Shown piece by piece: positions 42,217 through 51,043 of a DNA stretch of 64,000 bases. Source of the DNA: Mycobacterium colombiense (GTDB taxonomy: Bacteria > Actinomycetota > Actinomycetes > Mycobacteriales > Mycobacteriaceae); contig NZ_MBEI01000058.1 of NCBI RefSeq assembly GCF_001953985.1, positions 186,001 to 250,000 of the forward strand. The letters run 5' to 3'. A program made the translations under genes and the position numbers. The notes beneath the pieces are model-generated. The model worked only from the letters and a program-made list of their open reading frames with translations, had not been told where the DNA came from and did no database searches. Position 1 is the first letter of the stretch; each line of letters opens with the position of its first letter.

Positions 42217-42957
42217 TTGGCAGTGAAAACCGAACCCGTGAAGACGTTCTCTCGAAAATTCATGGGCTACGACGCGGCCGCGGTTGATGCTCACATCGAG
42301 ATGCTGACCACCAAGCAGCAGCTGCTGCTCGACGACGTCGAGAGCTTACGGGCCCGGCTGCAGGAATCCGGCGATCAGACGGCCGCGCTGCGCAAGGAGG
42401 TGGCCGTGCTCACGGACACCTCGCCGTCGCCGCACGCGGTGCAGCAGCGGATGGCGAAAATGCTGAGCCGCGCGGTCGACGAGGTGGCCGAGATGCAGGC
42501 CGAGGCGCGGGCCGAAGCCGATGCGCTGATCGCGGCGGCCGAAGCCGAGGCCGAAGCCGCGGAGCGAAAGCGCGACGAGGTGCTCTCCGACATGGCCGCC
42601 CAGCAGAAAGCCCTGGAAACCGAGTACGAGGAGACCAAGGAAAAGCTGGAGGCCGAACTGGCCGAGATGCGCGCCGAAACGCAATCGGCGATCGAGAAGG
42701 CGCGCCAGGACGCCGAGCGGGAGTGCGAGCAGCTCCTCGGCGACGCGAAAAAGGGCGCCGACCATTACCGGGAGAAGGCGCGGCGCGCGGTGGACGAGGC
42801 GACGGCGCAGCGCATCAAGATCCTCGAGCAGCTGATGGGCGTGTACCGCGACCTCGACGAGGTTCCGAAGGCCCTCGAGGCGGCTTACGAGGAACAAAAC
42901 GACTCGGACGACGAGGGCGTGTTGAAACCGCTGGACCGCAAGGTCGCCGCGGGCTGA
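42217..42957 (+). CDS. DivIVA-like coiled-coil protein
   Basis: A 246-residue protein. The first 50 residues (VKTFSRKFMGYDAAAVDAHIEMLTT pattern: a GYD turn followed by a heptad helix) match the DivIVA/GpsB N-terminal lipid-binding module; the rest is a long Ala/Glu-rich coiled coil (about 80-215) and a short acidic tail. Such proteins mark poles or septa and organise cell wall synthesis. It is not Wag31 (different locus) and may be an accessory relative. Starts TTG 42217 and GTG 42223 are both in reach of GAGAGAAGGGGG; TTG is kept with low certainty. Confidence 0.7.
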   Translation: MAVKTEPVKTFSRKFMGYDAAAVDAHIEMLTTKQQLLLDDVESLRARLQESGDQTAALRKEVAVLTDTSPSPHAVQQRMAKMLSRAVDEVAEMQAEARAEADALIAAAEAEAEAAERKRDEVLSDMAAQQKALETEYEETKEKLEAELAEMRAETQSAIEKARQDAERECEQLLGDAKKGADHYREKARRAVDEATAQRIKILEQLMGVYRDLDEVPKALEAAYEEQNDSDDEGVLKPLDRKVAAG

Positions 42958-43013
42958 CCCCACGCCGGCCCGGCCACCGGGGGTTGTCGCACCCAACAGG
43001 TATTCTCGGCGCC

Positions 43014-44249
43014 GTGCCAACCCGTAGGCTGTCGGCCGCCCAAGCCCGGCGGATAGCCGTTGCGGCCCAAGGCTTTATCGAGCCTCGGCCCGGTGGCGGG
43101 ATCACCCGGGCGCACTTGAAGCGCCTGATATCCAGGATCCAAGTGCTGCAACTCGATTCGGTCTCGGTGGCGGTGCGCGCGCACTATGCCCCCGTCTTCA
43201 GCAGGCTCGGCTCCTACGACCGGGACGTGCTCGACCGCGCCGCCTGGGGTCCGCGGTCGTCGCGGCTGCTGGCGGAGTACTGGGCGCACGAGGCCGCGCT
43301 GATGGCCGTCGAGGACTGGCCGCTGTTGCGCTGGCGAATGCGCCAGTACACGCACGGCCGCTGGGGTACCCACATCGTCAAGGCCAATCCGCAGCTCGCC
43401 GACAAGATCGTCGCCGCCGTCGCCGAGCTCGGGCCGAGCACCGCCGGACAGATCGAGGCCCACCTCGAGGCCGGTTCGCGTGGGCCCAAAGGAAGCTGGT
43501 GGGGCAGCCGCAGCGACACCAAGTGGGTGGCCGAGGCGCTGTTTTCCGCCGGGGTGCTCACCACGGCCACGCGGGTCGGCTTCGCTCGCCACTACGACCT
43601 GGTGGAGCGGGTGCTGCCGGCCGCGGTGCTGGCCCGCGAGGTCGACGACGACGAGGCGATCCGCGAACTCACGTTGCGGGCCGCCACCGCGCTGGGCGTG
43701 GGCACCGAGGCCGACATCCGCGACTACTTTCGGTTGTCGGCCCAGCAGGTCAAGCCGGCGATCGCCGCGCTGGTGGCCGCCGGTGACATCGAACCGGTCG
43801 AGGTCGACGGGTGGTCGGCGCCGGCCTACCTGCGGGCGGGGCGCACCGTGCCCCGCGCCGATCGCGGCACCGCGCTGCTGTGCCCGTTCGACCCGCTCAT
43901 CTTCTTCCGCCCGCGCGTCGAGAGATTATTCGAATTCCATTACCGCATAGAGATTTACACGCCGGCCGCCAAGCGGCAGTACGGCTACTACGTGTGGCCG
44001 CTGCTGATGGACGGGCGGCTGGTGGCGCGGGTGGACCTCAAGGCCGACCGCGCCGCCAACTCGCTGCGGGTCCTCGGCGCGTTCGGCGAGGCTCATCTCG
44101 CCGGCCGCATCCCGCGGCAAAAAGTCGCCGCGGCGCTGGCCGGTGAGCTCGAGTCCATGGCGTCCTGGCTGGGTCTGGGCGGGTTCAGCGTCGCCGGGCG
44201 CGGCGACCTGTCCGGCGAGTTGCGCGTGGCGGCTAAGCGGGTCAGCTGA
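43014..44249 (+). CDS. Winged-helix DNA glycosylase-like protein (YcaQ/AlkZ family)
   Basis: A 411-residue member of the HTH_42 family, which includes the interstrand-crosslink glycosylases AlkZ and E. coli YcaQ. The catalytic QxD/QxQ motif is visible as LQLD in VLQLDSVSVAVRAHY, the YcaQ (QxD) version. Several winged-helix segments follow (ELGPSTAGQIEAHLE; LGVGTEADIRDYFRL). It would excise bulky N7-alkyl or crosslinked bases. GTG start, directly after VFSAV-type promoter-free spacing of 56 bases from the coiled-coil gene. The stop overlaps hsdM's ATG (TGATG), so it is coexpressed with the restriction-modification subunits. Confidence 0.8.
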   Translation: MPTRRLSAAQARRIAVAAQGFIEPRPGGGITRAHLKRLISRIQVLQLDSVSVAVRAHYAPVFSRLGSYDRDVLDRAAWGPRSSRLLAEYWAHEAALMAVEDWPLLRWRMRQYTHGRWGTHIVKANPQLADKIVAAVAELGPSTAGQIEAHLEAGSRGPKGSWWGSRSDTKWVAEALFSAGVLTTATRVGFARHYDLVERVLPAAVLAREVDDDEAIRELTLRAATALGVGTEADIRDYFRLSAQQVKPAIAALVAAGDIEPVEVDGWSAPAYLRAGRTVPRADRGTALLCPFDPLIFFRPRVERLFEFHYRIEIYTPAAKRQYGYYVWPLLMDGRLVARVDLKADRAANSLRVLGAFGEAHLAGRIPRQKVAAALAGELESMASWLGLGGFSVAGRGDLSGELRVAAKRVS

Positions 44250-45655
44250 TGCCGGCGTCGACGTCCAAGGAGCTCAAGGCCACGCTGTGGAAGGCGGCCG
44301 AGAAGCTGCGCGGCTCCCTGTCGGCCGGCGAGTACAAGGACGTGATCCTGGGGTTGGTGTTCCTCAAGCGCATCTCCGAATCGCACTGGAAAGCGTTGGC
44401 GGACAACGTCACATCCGACGACCTCGGCCGCCTGGCCGACGACGCGATGGACGCGGTGATGACGGCGAACCCGGCGCTGGCCGGGACGCTGCCCCGGCTG
44501 TACGAAAAGCTCGACCCGCGTCGCCTCGCCGAGCTGGTGACCGTGCTCGACGGCGCACGAATCGGCGACGGCGGCGGGCGGGCCGGGGACCTGATGGGCG
44601 AGGTGTACGAGTACTTCCTGGGCAATTTCGCGCGCGCGGAAGGGCGCCGGGGCGGCGAATTCTTCACCCCGCCCAGCGTCGTGCGGCTGCTCGTCGAGGT
44701 GCTCGCACCCACCGGTGGGCGGGTGTATGACCCGTGCTGCGGCTCGGGCGGGATGTTCGTGCAGACCGAACACTTCATCGCCGAACGCGACGGCGATCCC
44801 GCGAAAGTCACCGTCTACGGGCAGGAAAGCGTCGAGCAGACCTGGCGGATGGCGAAGATGAACCTCGCCGTGCACGGCATCGACAACTCGGGCCTGGGCC
44901 CGCGGTGCGCCGACACGCTCGCCACCGATCTGCACGCCGGCGTGCAGATGGACTACGTGCTGGCCAATCCGCCGTTCAACATCAAAGATTGGGCCCGCGA
45001 CGAAAACGACCCCCGCTGGCGCTTCGGTGTTCCGCCCGCGACCAACGCGAATTACGCCTGGATTCAGCACATCCTGTCCAAGCTGGCCCCGGGCGGCACC
45101 GCCGGTGTGGTGATGGTCAACGGCTCGATGTCGTCGAACGCGCTGGGCGAGGGCGACATCCGGGCCCGGATCATCGATGCCGACCTGGTGTCGTGCATGG
45201 TCGCGCTGCCCGCGCAGCTGTTCCGCAGCACCGGAATACCGGTGTGCCTGTGGTTTTTCGCCATGGACAAGGCGCACCGGTCCGGACAGGTGCTGTTCAT
45301 CGATGCGCGCGGCCTCGGCTACCTGGTGGATCGGGCCGAGCGCGCCCTGACCCGCGCGGAGATCGCCCGGATCGCTGACACCTACCACGCGTGGTCGGGT
45401 GCGGCGTCCGCGCTCGCCAAAGGCGTTGCGTATCAAGATGTTCCGGGGTTTTGTCAGTCCGTGCCGGTGGACGCCGTCAGGGCCGCGGGCTACCCGCTGA
45501 CGCCGGGACGCTACGTGGAGGCACCCGCCACGCCGGACGACGGCGAACCCGTCGACGACAAGATCGCGCGGTTGACCGACGACCTGCTGGCCGCGCTGGA
45601 CGACTCGGCCCGCGCGGAAAACATGGTGCGCCAACAGGTGGAGCGGCTGCGGTGA
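44249..45655 (+). CDS. hsdM: Type I restriction-modification methyltransferase subunit
   Basis: N6-adenine methyltransferase of a type I system. N-terminal helical domain KELKATLWKAAEKLRGSL, SAM motif DPCCGSGGMFV, and catalytic NPPF (ANPPFNIKDW). It aligns with M. tuberculosis HsdM (Rv2756c, 540 residues) almost throughout but has only 468 residues, lacking an N-terminal insert of roughly 60. The start overlaps the preceding stop (TGATG). The S subunit follows with a GTGA overlap. No R subunit lies in the window, so it probably acts as an epigenetic methylase, as in M. tuberculosis. Confidence 0.95.
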   Translation: MPASTSKELKATLWKAAEKLRGSLSAGEYKDVILGLVFLKRISESHWKALADNVTSDDLGRLADDAMDAVMTANPALAGTLPRLYEKLDPRRLAELVTVLDGARIGDGGGRAGDLMGEVYEYFLGNFARAEGRRGGEFFTPPSVVRLLVEVLAPTGGRVYDPCCGSGGMFVQTEHFIAERDGDPAKVTVYGQESVEQTWRMAKMNLAVHGIDNSGLGPRCADTLATDLHAGVQMDYVLANPPFNIKDWARDENDPRWRFGVPPATNANYAWIQHILSKLAPGGTAGVVMVNGSMSSNALGEGDIRARIIDADLVSCMVALPAQLFRSTGIPVCLWFFAMDKAHRSGQVLFIDARGLGYLVDRAERALTRAEIARIADTYHAWSGAASALAKGVAYQDVPGFCQSVPVDAVRAAGYPLTPGRYVEAPATPDDGEPVDDKIARLTDDLLAALDDSARAENMVRQQVERLR

Positions 45656-46728
45656 AGACCGTCCTGGGCGAGCACCTCGACTTCAGCGCCGGAAGCAGCG
45701 CCCCGCCGCGAGACTGCGACGGGCGCGTCCCCGTCTACGGCGCCAACGGCGCGATCGGTTACGCCGCTGTCCACAACGCGACCGGGCCCTTGATCGTGCT
45801 CGGCCGCGTCGGCTCGTACTGCGGCAGCCTGCGCTACTGCGACTCCGACGTCTGGGTCACCGAGAACGCACTGGTGTGCCGCGCCAAAGACCCGCAAGAG
45901 ACCCGGTATTGGTATTACGCCCTGCAGACCTGCCGGCTGGCCGATCACCGATCCGGGTCGGGGCAACCACTGCTCAACCGGAGAATCCTGAACGACGTTC
46001 CGGTGCCGACCGTCAACGGGCGCGAACGGCGGCGCATCGCCGAGCTGCTGGGAGCCTTCGACGACAAGATCGCCGCCAACGATCGGGTGATCGAGACGGC
46101 GGAACGCCTGATGGTCGCCCTCGCCGAATCGGCGCCGGATCGGGTGCGGCTGTCGAGCCTGGCCACCCGGTCGACGGCGACCCGCAACGTCAGCGAGTTC
46201 GACGCTCGCCTTGCCCACTTCAGCCTCCCGGCGTTCGACGACGGGGCAAGGCCCCGCCTGGTCGGCGCGGCGCAGGTGCGCAGCGCCAAGCTGCTCCTGA
46301 CCCAGCCGTGCGTCCTGTTCGCCAAGCTGAACCCGCGGATCCCGCGGATCTGGAACGTGGTGGGCCTGCCGTCGGACATGGCGGTGGCCAGCACGGAGTT
46401 CGTCGTGCTGCTGCCGGTCGGCATCGATTCCTCCGCGTTGTGGTCGGCGCTGCGACAACCCGACGTCTCGCAACGGCTGCAGCGCCGGGTCGCGGGAACC
46501 TCGGGCAGCCATCAGCGAATTCAGCCCCGCGACCTGCTGGAGGTGTCGGTCCCCGACGTGCGCCGGTTGAGCCCCGAGGCGCTGCGGACGCTCACCGGCC
46601 TGGGTGCGCTGTGTCACGCACGCCGCACCGAGAGCGCGCGGTTGGCGGGGCTGCGCGACGCGCTGCTGCCGTCGCTGATCTGCGGCAGGGTGCGGGTCAG
46701 AGACGCCGATCCGCCCGGCACGCTTTAA
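45652..46728 (+). CDS. hsdS: Type I restriction-modification specificity subunit
   Basis: A 358-residue S subunit. It has two target-recognition domains (about 1-125 and 150-300), each followed by a conserved helix: ERRRIAELLGAFDDKIAANDRVIETAERLM after the first and LGALCHARRTESARLAGLRDALLPSLICG after the second. The first domain starts GEHLDFSAGSSAP and contains VPVYGANGAIGY, typical of S subunits. It directs HsdM to a bipartite target that cannot be deduced by eye. It corresponds to HsdS.1 (Rv2755c) of M. tuberculosis by position. Confidence 0.9.
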   Translation: MKTVLGEHLDFSAGSSAPPRDCDGRVPVYGANGAIGYAAVHNATGPLIVLGRVGSYCGSLRYCDSDVWVTENALVCRAKDPQETRYWYYALQTCRLADHRSGSGQPLLNRRILNDVPVPTVNGRERRRIAELLGAFDDKIAANDRVIETAERLMVALAESAPDRVRLSSLATRSTATRNVSEFDARLAHFSLPAFDDGARPRLVGAAQVRSAKLLLTQPCVLFAKLNPRIPRIWNVVGLPSDMAVASTEFVVLLPVGIDSSALWSALRQPDVSQRLQRRVAGTSGSHQRIQPRDLLEVSVPDVRRLSPEALRTLTGLGALCHARRTESARLAGLRDALLPSLICGRVRVRDADPPGTL

Positions 46729-46738
46729 GGTGAGCGCC

Positions 46739-47491
46739 GTGGCCGAGATCGCGCCGCTGCGCGTGCAACTGATCGCCAAGACCGACTTCTTGGCGCCCCC
46801 GGACGTGCCGTGGAGCACCGACGCCGACGGCGGCCCCGCGCTCACCGAGTTCGCCGGCCGGGCCTGCTATCAAAGCTGGTCGAAACCCAACCCCAAGACC
46901 GCGACCAATGCCGGCTACATCAAGCACATCATCGACGTCGGCCACTTTTCGGTGCTCGAACACGCGAGCGTGTCGTTCTACGTCACCGGCATCTCGCGAT
47001 CGTGCACCCACGAGCTGATCCGGCACCGGCACTTCTCCTATTCGCAGCTGTCCCAGCGCTACGTCCCCGAGAAGGACTCGCACGTCGTCGTGCCGCCGGG
47101 CATGGAAGACGATCCGGAGCTGCAGCAGATCCTGGCCGCGGCCGCCGACGCCAGCCGCGCCACCTACAGCGAATTGCTGGCGAAACTCGAAGCGAAATTC
47201 GCCGACCAACCCAATGCGGTGCTGCGGCGCAAGCAGGCCCGTCAGGCCGCCCGCGCCGTGCTGCCCAACGCGACCGAAACCCGCATCGTCGTGACCGGCA
47301 ATTACCGGGCGTGGCGCCACTTCATCGCCATGCGCGCCAGCGAGCATGCCGACGTGGAAATCCGGCGGCTCGCCATCGAGTGCCTGCGCCAGCTGGCGGC
47401 TGCGGCACCCACGGTGTTCGCCGACTTCGAGATCTCCACGCTGGCCGACGGCACGGAGGTCGCGACCAGCCCACTGGCAACCGAGGCCTGA
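46739..47491 (+). CDS. thyX: Flavin-dependent thymidylate synthase
   Basis: FAD-dependent dTMP synthase using methylenetetrahydrofolate and NADPH, unrelated to ThyA. The 250 residues equal the M. tuberculosis enzyme. The signature RHRHFSYSQLSQRY is present, followed by the long helix RRKQARQAARAVLP and NYRAWRHFIAMR. GTG 46739 gives the family N-terminus; another GTG nine bases earlier is in frame. It lies directly after hsdS, before dapA, as in M. tuberculosis. Followed by a strong hairpin. Confidence 0.98.
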   Translation: MAEIAPLRVQLIAKTDFLAPPDVPWSTDADGGPALTEFAGRACYQSWSKPNPKTATNAGYIKHIIDVGHFSVLEHASVSFYVTGISRSCTHELIRHRHFSYSQLSQRYVPEKDSHVVVPPGMEDDPELQQILAAAADASRATYSELLAKLEAKFADQPNAVLRRKQARQAARAVLPNATETRIVVTGNYRAWRHFIAMRASEHADVEIRRLAIECLRQLAAAAPTVFADFEISTLADGTEVATSPLATEA

Positions 47492-47493
47492 CG

Positions 47494-47520
47494 CGTAGAC
47501 GCGCAACGCGCGCGTCTACG
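47494..47520 (+). terminator. Perfect 11-bp hairpin after thyX
   Basis: CGTAGACGCGC and GCGCGTCTACG pair perfectly around the loop AACGC, starting 3 bases after the thyX stop. There is no U tract, as in many mycobacterial terminators. It separates thyX from dapA, which starts at 47563. Confidence 0.75.
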
Positions 47521-47562
47521 TGGGTGCTAAATACCTTGCTGCCGCCAGGTAACCTGAACACC

Positions 47563-48465
47563 GTGAGCACGGTCGGATTCGACGCCCCAGCGCGGTTGGG
47601 AACCGTGTTGACCGCGATGGTCACGCCGTTTCGCCCCGACGGCTCCGTTGACACCACCGCGGCCGCTCAGCTGGCCAATCACCTGATCGACGCGGGCTGC
47701 GACGGTCTGGTGATCTCCGGAACCACCGGAGAGTCCCCGACCACCACGGACGACGAGAAGCGGGAGCTGCTGCGCGTCGTGCTGGAGGCCGTCGGCGACC
47801 GGGCCCGCGTCATCGCCGGCGCGGGCACCTATGACACAGCCCACAGCGTCCGGCTGGCCAAGGCCTGCGCGGCCGAGGGCGCCCACGGGCTGCTGGTGGT
47901 CACCCCGTACTACTCGAAACCGCCGCAGAGCGGGCTGATCGCCCACTTCAGCACCGTCGCCGACGCGACCGAGTTGCCGGTGCTGCTCTACGACATCCCG
48001 CCGCGTTCGGTGATACCGATCCAGCCCGAGACCATCCGCGCGCTGGCCGCCCACCCGAACATCGTCGGGATCAAGGACGCGAAGGCCGACCTGCACAGCG
48101 GTGGTCAGATCATCGCCGACACCGGCCTGGCCTACTACTCCGGCGACGACGCGCTGAACCTGCCATGGCTGGCCATGGGCGCCATCGGATTCATCAGCGT
48201 GATTTCTCACGTGGCGGCGGGGCAGCTGCGGGAGATGTTGTCCGCCTTCAACTCCGGAGACATCGCAACCGCCCGCAAGATCAACGCCACCGTCGCCCCG
48301 CTGTGCGACGCGATGGCCCGCCTGGGCGGCGTGACGATGTCCAAGGCGGGCCTGCGCCTGCAGGGCATCGACGTTGGGGACCCGCGGTTGCCGCAAATGC
48401 CCGCGACGCCAGAACAACTCGACGCGTTGGCCGCCGATATGCGCGCGGCCTCGGTGCTGCGGTGA
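47563..48465 (+). CDS. dapA: 4-hydroxy-tetrahydrodipicolinate synthase
   Basis: Condenses pyruvate with aspartate semialdehyde, the first committed step to diaminopimelate and lysine. 300 residues, as in M. tuberculosis. Substrate loop SGTTGESPTT, tyrosine region VVTPYYSKPPQ, LYDIPPRS, and the Schiff-base Lys in GIKDAKADL. GTG start. RNase J follows 19 bases downstream, the same order as in M. tuberculosis. Confidence 0.98.
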   Translation: MSTVGFDAPARLGTVLTAMVTPFRPDGSVDTTAAAQLANHLIDAGCDGLVISGTTGESPTTTDDEKRELLRVVLEAVGDRARVIAGAGTYDTAHSVRLAKACAAEGAHGLLVVTPYYSKPPQSGLIAHFSTVADATELPVLLYDIPPRSVIPIQPETIRALAAHPNIVGIKDAKADLHSGGQIIADTGLAYYSGDDALNLPWLAMGAIGFISVISHVAAGQLREMLSAFNSGDIATARKINATVAPLCDAMARLGGVTMSKAGLRLQGIDVGDPRLPQMPATPEQLDALAADMRAASVLR

Positions 48466-48484
48466 CCCGAGGAGTTTCCGAGAA

Positions 48485-50161
48485 GTGGATGTAGACCTCG
48501 CCCCGCCAGGCCCGTTGGCCGCGGGAGGGTTGCGGGTCACTGCTCTTGGCGGCATCAGCGAAATCGGCCGCAACATGACGGTTTTCGAGCACCTGGGCCG
48601 GCTGTTGATCATCGACTGCGGCGTGATGTTCCCGACCCACGACGAGCCCGGGGTCGATCTGATCCTGCCGGATCTGCGGCACATCGAGGACCGGCTCGAC
48701 GACATCGAGGCGCTGGTGCTCACCCACGCGCACGAGGACCACATCGGCGGCATTCCGTTCCTGCTCAAGCTGCGCCCCGACATCCCGGTGGTCGGTTCGA
48801 AGTTCACCCTCGCGCTGGTCGCCGCGAAGTGCCGCGAACACCGCCTCAAGCCGGTGTTCGTCGAGGTGGCCGAGGGCCAGAAGAGCACCCACGGCGTGTT
48901 CGAATGCCAGTACTTCGCCGTCAACCACTCCATCCCCGACGCGCTGGCGATCGCCGTGCACACCGGCGCGGGAACGATCCTGCACACCGGCGACATCAAG
49001 CTCGACCAGCTTCCGCTGGACGGCCGGCCGACCGACCTGCCCGGCATGTCCCGGCTCGGCGATGCCGGGGTGGACCTGTTCCTCTGTGACTCAACCAATG
49101 CCGAGCACCCCGGCGTCGGGCCGTCGGAAAGCGAAGTGGGCCCGACGCTGCACCGCCTGATCCGCGGCGCCGACGGCCGCGTCATCGTGGCGTGCTTTGC
49201 GTCCAACGTGGACCGGGTTCAGCAAATCATCGATGCCGCAGTCGCTTTGGGCCGGCGGGTTTCGTTCGTCGGCCGATCCATGGTGCGCAACATGGGCATT
49301 GCCCGCGAACTCGGATTCCTGCGGGTGGCCGACTCGGACGTGATCGACATCGGCGCCGCCGAGATGATGCCGGCCGAGAAGGTGGTGCTGATCACCACCG
49401 GCACCCAGGGCGAACCGATGTCGGCGCTGTCGAGGATGTCGCGCGGCGAGCACCGCAGCATCACGCTGACCGCGGGTGACCTGGTGGTGTTGGCGTCGTC
49501 GCTGATCCCGGGCAACGAGGAAGCGGTCTACGGCGTCATCGACGAGCTCGCCAAGATCGGGGCCCGCGTCGTCACCAATGCCCAAGCGCGCGTGCATGTT
49601 TCGGGACACGCCTACGCCGGGGAACTGTTGTTCCTGTACAACGGGATTCGGCCGCGCAACGTCATGCCGGTGCACGGGACGTGGCGCATGCTGCGCGCCA
49701 ACGCCAAACTGGCGGCCCGCACCGGCGTGCCGGAGGAGTCGATCCTGCTGGCCGAGAACGGGGTGAGCGTCGACCTGGTCGCGGGTAAGGCCTCGATCGC
49801 CGGCGCGGTGCCGGTCGGAAAGATGTTCGTCGACGGCCTGATCAACGGCGACGTCGGCGACATCACCTTGGGCGAGCGGCTCATTCTGTCGTCGGGTTTC
49901 GTGGCGGTGACCGTGGTGGTCGCGCGCGGCACCGGGCGTCCGGTCGCACCGCCGCACCTGCATTCGCGCGGATTCTCCGAGGATCCCAAGGCGCTCGAGC
50001 CCGCCGTGCGCAGGGTGGAGGCGGAGCTGGAAGCGCTGCTGGCCGAGAACATCACCGATCCGAGCCGCATCGCGCAGGGCGTGCGGCGCACCGTCGGCAA
50101 ATGGGTGGGTGAGACCTACCGCCGGCAGCCGATGATCGTGCCGACCGTCATCGAGGTCTGA
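48485..50161 (+). CDS. rnj: Ribonuclease J
   Basis: Metallo-beta-lactamase/beta-CASP ribonuclease with 5'-3' exo- and endonuclease activity in rRNA maturation and mRNA decay. 558 residues, the length of M. tuberculosis Rv2752c. The zinc motif HAHEDH is at 81-86, with further ligands around VNHSIPDAL and HTGDIKLD; the beta-CASP region has CFASNVDRVQQI and HVSGHAYAGEL. The GTG at 48485 gives VDVDLAPPG, matching the family start, with GAGGAG upstream. Confidence 0.97.
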   Translation: MDVDLAPPGPLAAGGLRVTALGGISEIGRNMTVFEHLGRLLIIDCGVMFPTHDEPGVDLILPDLRHIEDRLDDIEALVLTHAHEDHIGGIPFLLKLRPDIPVVGSKFTLALVAAKCREHRLKPVFVEVAEGQKSTHGVFECQYFAVNHSIPDALAIAVHTGAGTILHTGDIKLDQLPLDGRPTDLPGMSRLGDAGVDLFLCDSTNAEHPGVGPSESEVGPTLHRLIRGADGRVIVACFASNVDRVQQIIDAAVALGRRVSFVGRSMVRNMGIARELGFLRVADSDVIDIGAAEMMPAEKVVLITTGTQGEPMSALSRMSRGEHRSITLTAGDLVVLASSLIPGNEEAVYGVIDELAKIGARVVTNAQARVHVSGHAYAGELLFLYNGIRPRNVMPVHGTWRMLRANAKLAARTGVPEESILLAENGVSVDLVAGKASIAGAVPVGKMFVDGLINGDVGDITLGERLILSSGFVAVTVVVARGTGRPVAPPHLHSRGFSEDPKALEPAVRRVEAELEALLAENITDPSRIAQGVRRTVGKWVGETYRRQPMIVPTVIEV

Positions 50162-50165
50162 CCCG

Positions 50166-51038
50166 TTAGATCTTCTCCGCGTAGGCCGACCATTCCAGTT
50201 GCGAGGCTTTGAGTTTGCGGCCGGTGGGCTCGACATAGCGCTGGACGAGCTCGTCGGGACCGGCCTGCTCGACCAGCCGCCAGCCGTACTCGCCGAGGAA
50301 CGCGGCGACCTCGTCGGGCTGCAGGCCGAAGTGCCACAGCTGCCGCCGCTGGCGCACGGTGCGGTACAGCGTGCGGGTGCCATACCGGTTGGTGCCGTCG
50401 ATGAAATCCCTACGGACGTAGGTGAACACCAGACGGCTGCCGGGTGCGGTCACGCGCAGCCCGTCCAGCGTGCGCCGCACCGTCGCCTCGGTGAGGTACT
50501 GGGTGACGCCTTCGCAGATGAAGAAGACCCGGTAGTCGGTGCGGTAACCGTGCTCGGCGAGCGAGGTGAGCAGGTCGTCGTGTTCGAGATTCAACGCCAC
50601 CAAGCGAACCGACAGCGGCAGCTCGCCGAGCACCCGGCGCACCGTCTTGAACTTCCTGGCGACGTTGACCGGCAGATCGACCTCGAACACCGGGATGCGC
50701 ACCCGCCGCGTCAACAGATAGGCGCGGGTGTCCAGCCCCGCCCCGAGGATGACGACGGCGTTGATGTCGTCGAGCGACTCCTTGAGCTTGTCGGCGATAA
50801 AGCGCTTGCGGCAGGCCAGATTCGCCCACAATCCCGGACCGGTGAACTCCGAGCCGCGGATCATCAGCCGGCGAACCGGCGCGAACCGGGTCGCGCCGAC
50901 GAGCCACCGCAGCGGGCCGGGCAGGAAGAGCTCGGCGAAGTCGTCGTCGACCAGGCGGCGTCCGGGCGGCTCGTTCTGCTCGACGGCGGCCAGCACCATC
51001 GGGCCAAATGCAGTCTGCGCAACCGGGTTTCGTGCCAT
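50166..51038 (-). CDS. SAM-dependent methyltransferase (LCM-type, Rv2751 homologue)
   Basis: A 290-residue member of the mycobacterial putative S-adenosylmethionine methyltransferase family (leucine carboxyl methyltransferase fold). Markers: AVVILGAGLDTRAYLL (SAM loop), VFEVDLPVNVARK, and FFICEGVTQYLTEATVRRTL. The substrate is unknown. It lies downstream of the SDR gene, 5 bases apart, so the ABM-SDR-methyltransferase trio is one operon, in the order Rv2749-2751. Confidence 0.87.
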   Translation of the reverse strand: MARNPVAQTAFGPMVLAAVEQNEPPGRRLVDDDFAELFLPGPLRWLVGATRFAPVRRLMIRGSEFTGPGLWANLACRKRFIADKLKESLDDINAVVILGAGLDTRAYLLTRRVRIPVFEVDLPVNVARKFKTVRRVLGELPLSVRLVALNLEHDDLLTSLAEHGYRTDYRVFFICEGVTQYLTEATVRRTLDGLRVTAPGSRLVFTYVRRDFIDGTNRYGTRTLYRTVRQRRQLWHFGLQPDEVAAFLGEYGWRLVEQAGPDELVQRYVEPTGRKLKASQLEWSAYAEKI

Positions 51039-51043
51039 GGCGG

